A stretch of DNA of 64,000 bases from Mucilaginibacter_A sp964251965 (GTDB lineage: Bacteria > Bacteroidota > Bacteroidia > Sphingobacteriales > Sphingobacteriaceae): the NCBI GenBank assembly GCA_964251965.1, contig CAXULQ010000007.1:62001-126000 (forward strand). Direction: 5' to 3'. The notes under the pieces are model-generated. The model saw nothing but the letters and a program-made list of their open reading frames with translations, searched no databases and had not been told where the DNA came from. Position 1 is the first letter of the stretch. Each line of letters begins with the position of its first letter. Position numbers and translations under genes: made by a program. Below are positions 34,649 through 42,094 of the stretch, piece after piece.

Positions 34649-34860
34649 AACTCATTCAAAAACTCTTTAGCAGGCGTGGCTTTTAGTTTTCCTTCTTTAA
34701 TTAACCTCATTTCCTCAAACCCTGCTTTTAAATTTTCGATGATCTCTTCTTTTGTTGGCTCTTCGTCTGTTTCTATTTTTTTAACATAATGTAGGTTTTC
34801 AGCCAATTTCACAAAATGCTTGTAATCTTTATCAGTAGTATATATGGTTACTTGTCTCAT
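34645..34860 (-). CDS. small antitoxin-like protein coupled to the glycan operon
   Basis: A 71-residue acidic protein. I use the ATG at 34860 (a TTG six codons upstream opens the longer reading). It has an N-terminal beta-alpha-beta part (RQVTIYTTDKDYKHFVKLAE, VKKIETDEE) and a helical tail IIENLKAGFEEMRLIKEGKL ending AKEFLNEL. This resembles a widespread family of short Bacteroidota proteins that often precede RelE/ParE-like toxins; the LKAxxEEMxLIKxGKLKAxPAxEFLxEL ending is typical. Here no toxin follows: the stop overlaps the GT2 start. An orphan antitoxin-like regulator is the best guess. Confidence 0.65.
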   Translation of the reverse strand: MRQVTIYTTDKDYKHFVKLAENLHYVKKIETDEEPTKEEIIENLKAGFEEMRLIKEGKLKATPAKEFLNEL

Positions 34861-34938
34861 CTTATCTAATCTGGTCAATGTTTTAATTAAAACTAATTCA
34901 TCGTTAGTATTTATTTATACTGTTTTTACCGATATAAA

Positions 34939-36228
34939 TTAAGTGTTCATCAATTCCTCAATATGTTCTGCTTCCAAAGGAATATCAGCCATTAAATCAA
35001 TGTTGCCATTCTCCGTAATTAGGATATTATTTTCCAAACGGATGCCCAAACCTTCTGCCGGAATGTAAATGCCAGGTTCAACCGTCAGCACGTTTCCGGC
35101 TGCAAAGGGTGTATATCTTCCGGCAAAATCATGCACATCCAAACCCAAATGGTGCGAATTGCCGTGCATAAAATATTTTTTATATAACGGCATTGCCGGG
35201 TTTTGTTTTTCAACCTCGTATTTATCTAACAAACCTAATTTAATCAGTTCCGAAGACATAATTTTGCCCACTTCTTCGTGATAACTGTTCCAAATAATTC
35301 CGGGCTTTAAAAGCTGTTTAGCTTCTTGCATCACATGCAAAACCGAGTTGTAAACTGCTTTTTGGCGCGCTGTAAAACGCCCGTTAACAGGGATGGAGCG
35401 TGTTAAATCAGCATTATAGTTGGCATATTCGGCACCAAAGTCCATCAGGATCACATCGCCGTCTTTGCAAATCTGGTTGTTATCATTATAATGAAGGATT
35501 GTTGCGTTGATACCGGAAGCGATGATCGGGTTGTAAGCATGGCCGGTTGCGCGCTGCCGGATAAATTCGTGGATCATTTCTGCCTCGATTTCATATTCGC
35601 CAACGCCGAGTTTTACAAATTTTAACACCCTAAAAAAAGCATCGCGTGTAATTTGGCAGGCTTTGCTAATTAGTTCAACCTCTGCCTGGGATTTTATGGC
35701 GCGTAATTCCCTGAAAATAGGCGCCGCCCTGAAATACTGGTGCAGCGGATATTTTTCTTTTAATTGCTGAATAAAACGGATGTCCCGGTAAGAAACCGTA
35801 TGCTCATAACGGTCGTTTTCGTTGGTGTTGAGATAAATGTTTTCAGCATAAAAAATGACCGATGCTAAAATTGCATTAAACTCTTGTAACCAAAACACTG
35901 TTTTTATGCCCGAAGTTTTTTCTGCTTCCTCACGCGTGTATTTATGCCCTTCCCAAACGGCTATATGTTCGTTAGTTTGTCTTAAAAAAAGTACTTCTTT
36001 GTATAAAGGATTGGGACAATCCGGAAACAACAGTAAAATACTTTGTTCCTGGTCTATCCCGGTAAGATAAAATAAGTCGGCATTTTGTTTAAAAACATGA
36101 TTTTGGTCTCCGCTCCGGGGAAATTCGTCATTAGCATTGATAAGAATTAATGAATTTGGCTTTAATTTTGAACAAAATGCTTTTCTATTCGTATAAAATA
36201 AATCATTATTTATAGGTTTATATTTCAT
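34939..36228 (-). CDS. pepP: Xaa-Pro aminopeptidase
   Basis: A 429-residue M24B peptidase of the PepP/AMPP-N type that removes N-terminal residues preceding proline. The AMPP_N domain covers about 1-130 (FPRSGDQNHVFKQNADLFYL). The di-manganese site follows: two Asp in MDFGAEYANYNADLTRSI (about residues 255-270), His in GNSHHLGLDVHD (about 345), Glu in TVEPGIY and Glu in IRLENNI near the C terminus. Length is normal. It sits upstream of the glycan operon on the same strand but is separated by about 80 bp, and diverges from the OmpA-type gene. Confidence 0.94.
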   Translation of the reverse strand: MKYKPINNDLFYTNRKAFCSKLKPNSLILINANDEFPRSGDQNHVFKQNADLFYLTGIDQEQSILLLFPDCPNPLYKEVLFLRQTNEHIAVWEGHKYTREEAEKTSGIKTVFWLQEFNAILASVIFYAENIYLNTNENDRYEHTVSYRDIRFIQQLKEKYPLHQYFRAAPIFRELRAIKSQAEVELISKACQITRDAFFRVLKFVKLGVGEYEIEAEMIHEFIRQRATGHAYNPIIASGINATILHYNDNNQICKDGDVILMDFGAEYANYNADLTRSIPVNGRFTARQKAVYNSVLHVMQEAKQLLKPGIIWNSYHEEVGKIMSSELIKLGLLDKYEVEKQNPAMPLYKKYFMHGNSHHLGLDVHDFAGRYTPFAAGNVLTVEPGIYIPAEGLGIRLENNILITENGNIDLMADIPLEAEHIEELMNT

Positions 36229-36304
36229 TGTAAAACAAAAGCTTATGTTTAAAGAAAAGGACTTATATAATTATTTAAAAATAAAAATATAAAATGGAAC
36301 AGAG

Positions 36305-36340
36305 TTTGGTGTACCGTATCAAACTTAATAACTATTTTTG
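36305..36340 (+). promoter_or_regulatory. probable promoter of the OmpA-type gene
   Basis: TATTTTTG (36333-36340) is an exact TAnnTTTG box, 39 nt before the ATG. A TTTG at 36305-36308 is the -33 candidate, but the 24-nt spacing is longer than usual. Confidence 0.5.
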
Positions 36341-36378
36341 AAAAAAAAATCACAATTAAAATTGTTAATCTTAAAATT

Positions 36379-37737
36379 ATGAATTATTCTACTTTAAAGA
36401 AAACAGTTGTTCTGTCGATTGCTTCCTTGATGAGTGTTGTTGTAGCCCATGCACAAAGTTCATCAGATTCGACTACAACTGTTGCCCCCGGCTCGTCCAA
36501 GGTATTTGGTGGCAGGGCGCAGTACAGAACCCTAAGTATTGGTGTGAATGCTGGTGCTCTAACACCAGAAATTCCTTTTGGATCAAATGACTTTACCAAA
36601 AGCAATTACGAACTTGGTTATGGTATTTCTGTTAGAAAACAATTAGCCCATTCTTTTGGCCTGCAAGCTACAGTTATACGCGGCAGGCTTTCTGGTGATG
36701 ACAGCAGGAATATATCTGGCGCAGTTGGAGGCACACGCGATGGTTATAGATCATTTACAACAGAATTAGCTTATTATGCAACTTTGGCCGGTGTTGTTAA
36801 CGTAGCAACTATCGATTTTCTCCGCAGACAAAATTCTGTTAACTTTTTTGTTACTGCCGGTGGTGGTTATGCTGCTTATGCACCTAAAGTTACTTATGCC
36901 AACAATACCGTTTTTGATTATAAAAATAATGCAAACGGCGGCAATAAATACATCCACGAACTGATTATCCCTGTAGGTGTTGGTGTGAAATTTAAATTGT
37001 CTGACGGTGTTGCTTTAAACTTAGGTTACAATGCAAACTTTGTTGACGGTGATAATTTAGATGGTGCCGATGTTAGGTTTCCTACAAAAGATAAATTCTC
37101 TTACGCTTATGGTGGTTTAGAGTTTACTTTAGGAAAAACCGCAAAACCGAACTTGGATTGGGTTAACCCGATCGCAATGATGTATGATGAGTTAAAAGAC
37201 CCAACCTTACGTCAGGAAGTTGAAGCTTTAAAAGGACGTGTATCTAACGTTGAAAAAGCAGTTGATGACCTGAAGAAAGATTCTGACGGTGATGGTGTTT
37301 CTGATCAATTTGATAAATGTCCTGGCACACCTGCTGGTACTATCGTTGATGGTTCTGGTTGCGAAATTAAATTCCCTAAACCAGATACTATTGCTGCTGC
37401 TGTTACAGGTTACCCTAACATTCAGTTTGAATTTGATAGTTCTGTGTTAAGAACTTCAGCTTACCCAACTTTAGACAGGCTTTCTGCTGATATGAGAAGT
37501 AACGCTACTTCAACATTTGAATTAGATGGTTATGCTTCTTCTGAAGGTTCTACCGCACACAATATGCGCTTATCTAAAGACAGGGCAAGTTCAGTTAAAA
37601 CTTACCTGGTTAACTCTGGTGTTGATGCAAAACGTATCAAAACAAAAGCTTTCGGAGAAACTAACCCGATTGCCGATAATTCAACCGAACCAGGACGTGT
37701 ATTAAACCGTCGTGTTGAAATCAAACCAGCGATGTAA
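36379..37737 (+). CDS. OmpA-family outer-membrane protein
   Basis: A 452-residue protein: signal peptide ending in VAHAQ (residue about 26), an N-terminal beta-barrel (about 45-270), a coiled-coil-like linker (EVEALKGRVSNVEKAVDDLKK), one thrombospondin type 3 calcium-binding repeat (DSDGDGVSDQFDKCPGTPAG) and a C-terminal OmpA/MotB peptidoglycan-binding domain (about 340-452) with LDGYASSEGS and NxxLSKDRASSVKTYL, ending in VLNRRVEIK. It would anchor the outer membrane to peptidoglycan. A strong intrinsic terminator follows, consistent with high expression. Confidence 0.93.
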   Translation: MNYSTLKKTVVLSIASLMSVVVAHAQSSSDSTTTVAPGSSKVFGGRAQYRTLSIGVNAGALTPEIPFGSNDFTKSNYELGYGISVRKQLAHSFGLQATVIRGRLSGDDSRNISGAVGGTRDGYRSFTTELAYYATLAGVVNVATIDFLRRQNSVNFFVTAGGGYAAYAPKVTYANNTVFDYKNNANGGNKYIHELIIPVGVGVKFKLSDGVALNLGYNANFVDGDNLDGADVRFPTKDKFSYAYGGLEFTLGKTAKPNLDWVNPIAMMYDELKDPTLRQEVEALKGRVSNVEKAVDDLKKDSDGDGVSDQFDKCPGTPAGTIVDGSGCEIKFPKPDTIAAAVTGYPNIQFEFDSSVLRTSAYPTLDRLSADMRSNATSTFELDGYASSEGSTAHNMRLSKDRASSVKTYLVNSGVDAKRIKTKAFGETNPIADNSTEPGRVLNRRVEIKPAM

Positions 37738-37760
37738 TTAATAAATTAATTCATATTATT

Positions 37761-37793
37761 AAGGGGTTCAGAGTTTTCTGAACCCCTTTTTTT
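37761..37793 (+). terminator. strong intrinsic terminator of the OmpA-type gene
   Basis: AAGGGGTTCAGA and TCTGAACCCCTT form a perfect 12-bp stem with a 4-nt loop, followed by a T run. Confidence 0.95.
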
Positions 37794-37804
37794 ATATTTG
37801 AAGC

Positions 37805-37948
37805 ATGTATTTCTTTGGGAAAAAAGATAAAAATACCCCCGATAATTTTAATATCAGGGCAATGCATTTCATCAATAAAACGGCAATAATTGTTTTTTTG
37901 CTGGGTATTATTTGGAAACTGATCGATTGGTTTATATTAAAGCGATGA
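37805..37948 (+). CDS. 47-residue membrane protein (DUF6728-like)
   Basis: A short ORF starting MYFFGKKDKNTPDNFNIRAM and ending IDWFILKR, with one hydrophobic segment (TAIIVFLLGIIWKLI, about residues 26-40). The N-terminal FGKKDK...NFN...MH pattern matches small single-pass proteins that I recall as DUF6728 in Sphingobacteria-like genomes. Its TGA overlaps the ATG of ridA (ATGA at 37945-37948), so the two are translationally coupled. The close packing and coupling argue that it is real. Function unknown. Confidence 0.75.
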   Translation: MYFFGKKDKNTPDNFNIRAMHFINKTAIIVFLLGIIWKLIDWFILKR

Positions 37949-38325
37949 AAGAAATTGTAAATACTAAAGAAGCACCTCAGCCAATTGGCCCTTATAACCA
38001 AGCGGTGGCAGCAGGTGGTTTTCTGTTTATTTCAGGCCAGATTGCTATTGATGCAAGCTCAGGAGCATTGGTTAAAGATGATATAAATTTGGAAACGCAT
38101 ATGGTGCTTAAAAACCTGAAAGCTATTTTAACGGCATCCGGGCTTACTTTTGACCATATCGTAAAAACTACCATCTTTTTATCTGATATGAATAATTTTA
38201 GTTTGGTAAATGAGATTTATGGTTCTTACTTTACCGGAAACTTTCCGGCGAGGGAAACGGTGGAGGTTTCGGTTTTGCCCAAAAATGTTAATGTCGAAAT
38301 CTCAGCAATTGCGGTTAAAGCTTAA
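37945..38325 (+). CDS. ridA: RidA-family reactive imine deaminase
   Basis: A 126-residue RidA/YjgF/Rid7-type protein. Conserved features are QPIGPYNQAVAAGGFLFISG, the Asn/Gly-rich IDASSGALV turn, IVKTTIFLSDMNNFSLVNEI and the C-terminal PARETVEVSVLPKNVNVEI with the Arg that binds the imine carboxylate. It hydrolyses 2-aminoacrylate and similar enamines released by PLP enzymes. The ATG at 37945 overlaps the upstream small gene; the longer reading from 37912 would run over that gene and is rejected. Length matches the trimeric family. Confidence 0.94.
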   Translation: MKEIVNTKEAPQPIGPYNQAVAAGGFLFISGQIAIDASSGALVKDDINLETHMVLKNLKAILTASGLTFDHIVKTTIFLSDMNNFSLVNEIYGSYFTGNFPARETVEVSVLPKNVNVEISAIAVKA

Positions 38326-38388
38326 TTCCGCATTTTGTTAAATACTTCTTTTATCCACCTAAATCCTTGTTAAACAAGTTGTTGAATT

Positions 38389-40494
38389 TTGGATGAATTC
38401 TTTCAAACTCCTATTGAATATTTAAAAGGCGTTGGAACTGCACGCGCCAATGCTTTAAAAAAGGAACTTGGAATAGCAAATTATGGCGATCTGCTTCAGC
38501 ATTTTCCTTTTAAATATATAGACCGTACCCGTTTTTATAAGGTAAAAGAAGCAACCCCAGATTTTCCTTTTGTTCAAATTATTGCCCGTTTAACGCACAA
38601 AGAAATAGTTGGCGAAAAAGCTGCCAAACGATTGGTTGCCGCTGCACAAGACGAAACCGGCATAATAGAACTGGTTTGGTTTCAAGGCATTGCCCGCGTT
38701 TTTGACGGTCTGGTTGTAGGAAAAGCTTATGTCTTTTTTGGCAAACCCGGTTTTTTTAATGGAAAACTTCAACTGGCACATCCGGAGACAGAAATTTACA
38801 GCAGCAATCAGGTTAAAAGCAACGGCAGCTTGACTTTGCAGCCAGCTTATACTTCTACAGAAAAACTCAAAAAATTTTTGTTGGATTCTAAAGGGATCCA
38901 AAAACTAATTGCTGTTTTATTAGATCAATTAGGAAATAAGATAACAGAAAATTTACCGGCTTATATTTTGGAAGCAAACCAACTGGCGGGCAGGAGCAAA
39001 GCTTACCAAAATATTCATTTTCCTGATGATTTTTTGCTGCTAAAAGAAGCATCTCAACGATTAAAGTTTGAAGAGCTTTTTTTTCTTCAGCTTAAATTAC
39101 TTAAAAATAAACTCGTAAGGACGCAAAAGTATAAAGGCAATACTTTTGGCAATGTTGGCTACTTTTTTAACGAATTTTATAACCACAAACTTCCGTTTGC
39201 ACTTACTTCGGCACAAAAAAGAACGCTAAAAGAAATTCGGTTTGATACGCAAAAAGGTGTGCAGATGAACCGTTTGCTTCAAGGAGACGTTGGCAGCGGA
39301 AAAACAGTAGTTGCGCTAATGAGTATTTTGCTGGCTATTGATAACGGTTTCCAGACTTGTATGATGGCACCCACAGAAATTTTGGCAAACCAGCATTATC
39401 AATCGGTAAAACATTTGTTGGGAGAAGGTTTTGTAGAATTTGCTCTGCTAACCGGCTCAACGCCAAAAAAAGCACGGCGTATTATCCACGAGGATTTGGA
39501 AAGCGGCAAACTGAACATATTAATCGGCACACATGCTTTAATAGAAGATAAAGTCCAGTTTAAAAATTTGGGTTTTGTGGTGATTGATGAGCAGCACCGT
39601 TTTGGTGTAGAGCAACGCGCAAAATTATGGCGTAAAAACAGCATTCCGCCGCATATTTTAGTAATGACGGCCACGCCCATTCCACGAACTTTGGCCATGA
39701 CTTTATATGGCGACTTGGATATATCTGTAATCGACGAACTGCCCGCCGGACGAAAACCTATCGAAACAAAACATTTTTTTGAAAGCAGCCGCCTGCGTGT
39801 TTTTGGTTTTATGAAAGCTGAAATTGTGAAAGGGCGGCAGGTTTATGTAGTTTATCCTTTGATTAAGGAAAGCGAAAAGTTGGATTTAAAGAATCTGATG
39901 GACGGGATTGAAGTGATGTCGCGAGAATTTCCTTTACCAGATTATCGAATTAGTATAGTTCACGGTCAGCTTTCGGCAGCAGATAAAGCGTTTGAAATGC
40001 AGCGTTTTGTAAAAGGCGAAACCCAAATTATGGTTGCGACAACGGTTATCGAAGTTGGCGTAAATGTGCCGAATGCTTCAGTAATGATTATTGAAAATGC
40101 AGAACGGTTTGGATTGTCTCAACTGCATCAATTACGAGGCCGGGTTGGGCGCGGTGCCGAACAATCTTACTGCATTTTGATGAGCAGCCAAAAATTATCG
40201 AAAGATGGAAGGATTAGGCTGGATACGATGGTGAGGACAAACGATGGTTTTGAAATATCCGAAATTGACCTGCAATTACGCGGGCCGGGAAATATTGAGG
40301 GAAAGCAACAAAGTGGTGTGTTGGATTTGAAGCTTGCCAATTTAGTGGAAGACCAAACCATTTTACTTAAAGCACGGCAAACTGTTGAAGCTATTTTTCA
40401 AGAGGATCCACAGTTAAACTTACCCAAAAACGAATTGCTTAATCAACATTTTTCGCAGAAAAACGAAGGTTTAAGCTGGAATAAAATTTCCTGA
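38389..40494 (+). CDS. recG: ATP-dependent DNA helicase RecG
   Basis: A 701-residue SF2 helicase that remodels stalled forks and branched DNA. It has the N-terminal wedge/OB domain (IEYLKGVGTARANALKKELG, PFKYIDRTRFY), Walker A GDVGSGKT, the DEQHRFGVEQR motif II, TATPIPRTLAMTLYGDLD (motif III) and QLRGRVGRG (motif VI). The only start consistent with the family N terminus is TTG at 38389, since an in-frame stop lies two codons upstream. An inverted pair of the dispersed 12-mer forms a hairpin 3 bp after its stop codon. Confidence 0.95.
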   Translation: MDEFFQTPIEYLKGVGTARANALKKELGIANYGDLLQHFPFKYIDRTRFYKVKEATPDFPFVQIIARLTHKEIVGEKAAKRLVAAAQDETGIIELVWFQGIARVFDGLVVGKAYVFFGKPGFFNGKLQLAHPETEIYSSNQVKSNGSLTLQPAYTSTEKLKKFLLDSKGIQKLIAVLLDQLGNKITENLPAYILEANQLAGRSKAYQNIHFPDDFLLLKEASQRLKFEELFFLQLKLLKNKLVRTQKYKGNTFGNVGYFFNEFYNHKLPFALTSAQKRTLKEIRFDTQKGVQMNRLLQGDVGSGKTVVALMSILLAIDNGFQTCMMAPTEILANQHYQSVKHLLGEGFVEFALLTGSTPKKARRIIHEDLESGKLNILIGTHALIEDKVQFKNLGFVVIDEQHRFGVEQRAKLWRKNSIPPHILVMTATPIPRTLAMTLYGDLDISVIDELPAGRKPIETKHFFESSRLRVFGFMKAEIVKGRQVYVVYPLIKESEKLDLKNLMDGIEVMSREFPLPDYRISIVHGQLSAADKAFEMQRFVKGETQIMVATTVIEVGVNVPNASVMIIENAERFGLSQLHQLRGRVGRGAEQSYCILMSSQKLSKDGRIRLDTMVRTNDGFEISEIDLQLRGPGNIEGKQQSGVLDLKLANLVEDQTILLKARQTVEAIFQEDPQLNLPKNELLNQHFSQKNEGLSWNKIS

Positions 40495-40496
40495 TG

Positions 40497-40526
40497 ATAC
40501 TGTTTTTATACCTGTAAAAACAGTAT
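40497..40526. terminator. hairpin made of two inverted copies of the dispersed 12-mer
   Basis: ATACTGTTTTTA (40497-40508) and TAAAAACAGTAT (40515-40526) form a perfect 12-bp stem with loop TACCTG, right after the recG stop. There is no long T run, so its terminator strength is uncertain, but placement fits. Confidence 0.7.
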
Positions 40527-40570
40527 TACATATTGTAAAAGCAATTTTGTCCAATTCCTTTTCGTGCTTA

Positions 40571-40602
40571 TGTGTTAAGTTTCTTGACAAAGCGTAAATT
40601 TG
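40571..40602 (+). promoter_or_regulatory. probable promoter of the MFS gene
   Basis: TAAATTTG (40595-40602) is an exact TAnnTTTG box, 24 nt before the GTG start. TGTG at 40571-40574 is a weak -33 candidate with 20 nt between. Confidence 0.5.
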
Positions 40603-40625
40603 CGGTTATAAAAATATAAAAATCT

Positions 40626-41912
40626 GTGTCCGAAGAAGTCCCGAGTATAACCACAAAAGATCCATTTGCAGCTCTTCGTTTCAAAGAGTTTCGTTCCTAT
40701 TTAGCTATGCGTTTCTTTTTAACGTTTGCTTACCAAATGCAAGCGGTAATTGTTGGTTATTATATTTATCAACTAACAAAAAGTGCTTTAGCTTTAGGAA
40801 TGATTGGTTTGGCCGAAGCAATTCCTTCCATCGGGATTGCTTTATACGGAGGTTATGTAGCTGATAAATCAGAAAAAAAGCACTTGCTATTATTGATTTT
40901 TTCGGTAATGTGGATTTGCTCCGGCATTATGCTGCTGGTAACTTTGCCGGTTTCCCACCGTTATTTAAACGCTCAGCATATTGTTATTATCATTTATTTG
41001 ATGATATTTTTTATCGGATTAGCCCGAGGTTTTTACGGCCCGACAGCTTTTTCTGTTATGACGAGGATTATTCCGCGCGAGTTATATCCTAATTCTTCTA
41101 CCTGGAACAGTTCGGCTTATCAAACAGCTTCTGTGCTTGGCCCGCTCGCTGGTGGTTTGCTATTCGATCATTTAGGTATTTCCGTAACGTTCTCTTTTGT
41201 GGTTGTTTTTATTACCACCGCCATTATCGCCATTATCACTTTAAACAGGCACGAGCCAGAATTTGTGCCGAAAGAAAGCATTTACAAAAGTTTATCTGAA
41301 GGAATCCATTTTGTTTTTGGTAACCGAATGATGTTAGGCGCATTAAGTCTCGATTTGTTCTCCGTGTTTTTTGGTGGCGCAGTAGCTTTACTGCCGATTT
41401 TTGCAAACGATATTTTAAAAGTAGGCGCAGAAGGTTTTGGGTTGATGCGCGCTGCCGATTCTGTTGGTGCCGTATTAACGATGCTGGCTATGACACGACT
41501 TTCGCCCATGGGAAAACCTTGGAGAAACCTATTAGTTGCAGTTACCGGTTTCGGGGTTTCTATCATCTGCTTCGGCTTATCTAAAAACTTTTATCTGTCG
41601 CTCTTTTGCCTGTTTATGTTAGGTGCTTTTGATAGCGTGAGCGTTTTAATCCGCTCTACGATTATGCAATTGCTCACGCCTGATCAAATGCGCGGACGTG
41701 TTTCGGCCGTAAATTCCATGTTTATTGGTTCTTCTAACGAGATTGGCGCTTTTGAATCCGGCGTTACTGCCCGTTTAATGGGCACGGTTACTTCCGTTCT
41801 TTTTGGCGGGACAATGACTTTAATTGTGGTAGCTACTACTTTTTTTAAGACCAAAAAATTAGTGCCGATGCAATTAAGCGAAATTAACGCACCGGAAGCA
41901 GTAAAAGTTTAA
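40626..41912 (+). CDS. MFS transporter (EntS-like MFS_3 group)
   Basis: A 428-residue major facilitator with about 12 transmembrane helices. The loop 2-3 signature is GGYVADKSEKKHLL. The overall pattern (LRFKEFRSYLAMRFFLTFA start; MQLLTPDQMRGRVSAVNSMF in the C-terminal half) matches the MFS_3/enterobactin-exporter-like group. It starts with GTG at 40626. Substrate is unknown; efflux of a small molecule is most likely. It converges on an ABC transporter gene, with a long imperfect inverted repeat between. Confidence 0.88.
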   Translation: MSEEVPSITTKDPFAALRFKEFRSYLAMRFFLTFAYQMQAVIVGYYIYQLTKSALALGMIGLAEAIPSIGIALYGGYVADKSEKKHLLLLIFSVMWICSGIMLLVTLPVSHRYLNAQHIVIIIYLMIFFIGLARGFYGPTAFSVMTRIIPRELYPNSSTWNSSAYQTASVLGPLAGGLLFDHLGISVTFSFVVVFITTAIIAIITLNRHEPEFVPKESIYKSLSEGIHFVFGNRMMLGALSLDLFSVFFGGAVALLPIFANDILKVGAEGFGLMRAADSVGAVLTMLAMTRLSPMGKPWRNLLVAVTGFGVSIICFGLSKNFYLSLFCLFMLGAFDSVSVLIRSTIMQLLTPDQMRGRVSAVNSMFIGSSNEIGAFESGVTARLMGTVTSVLFGGTMTLIVVATTFFKTKKLVPMQLSEINAPEAVKV

Positions 41913-41918
41913 CGCGGT

Positions 41919-42078
41919 TGTCATTTCAACCGTTGGGAGAAATTCTTCTTCGGAGCATAAAGTTTGCTTCGTATTTCTTAGTTCTCCTGTCTCTGCAACT
42001 TCTTGCGATGCTTCTTTTATCACCCTAAAATTGATACAAATTGTTGAAAGAGGATTTTTCCCTTGGTTGAAAATGACA
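41919..42078. repeat. imperfect inverted repeat with TGTCATTTC ends
   Basis: The left end TGTCATTTCAACCGTTGGGA and the right end ...TTCCCTTGGTTGAAAATGACA are inverted copies, both related to the GTCATTTCGACC-type repeat also at 56216-56296. It starts 7 bp after the MFS stop and fills the convergent gap before the ABC gene. A dispersed 12-mer copy (42008-42019) sits near its centre. Confidence 0.8.
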
Positions 42079-42094
42079 AAAAATTATCAGAAAA

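Noticed and set aside
37912..38325. Longer ridA beginning at 37912
   Set aside because: The extra 11 residues overlap the small upstream gene in another frame, and RidA proteins begin near the ATG at 37945.
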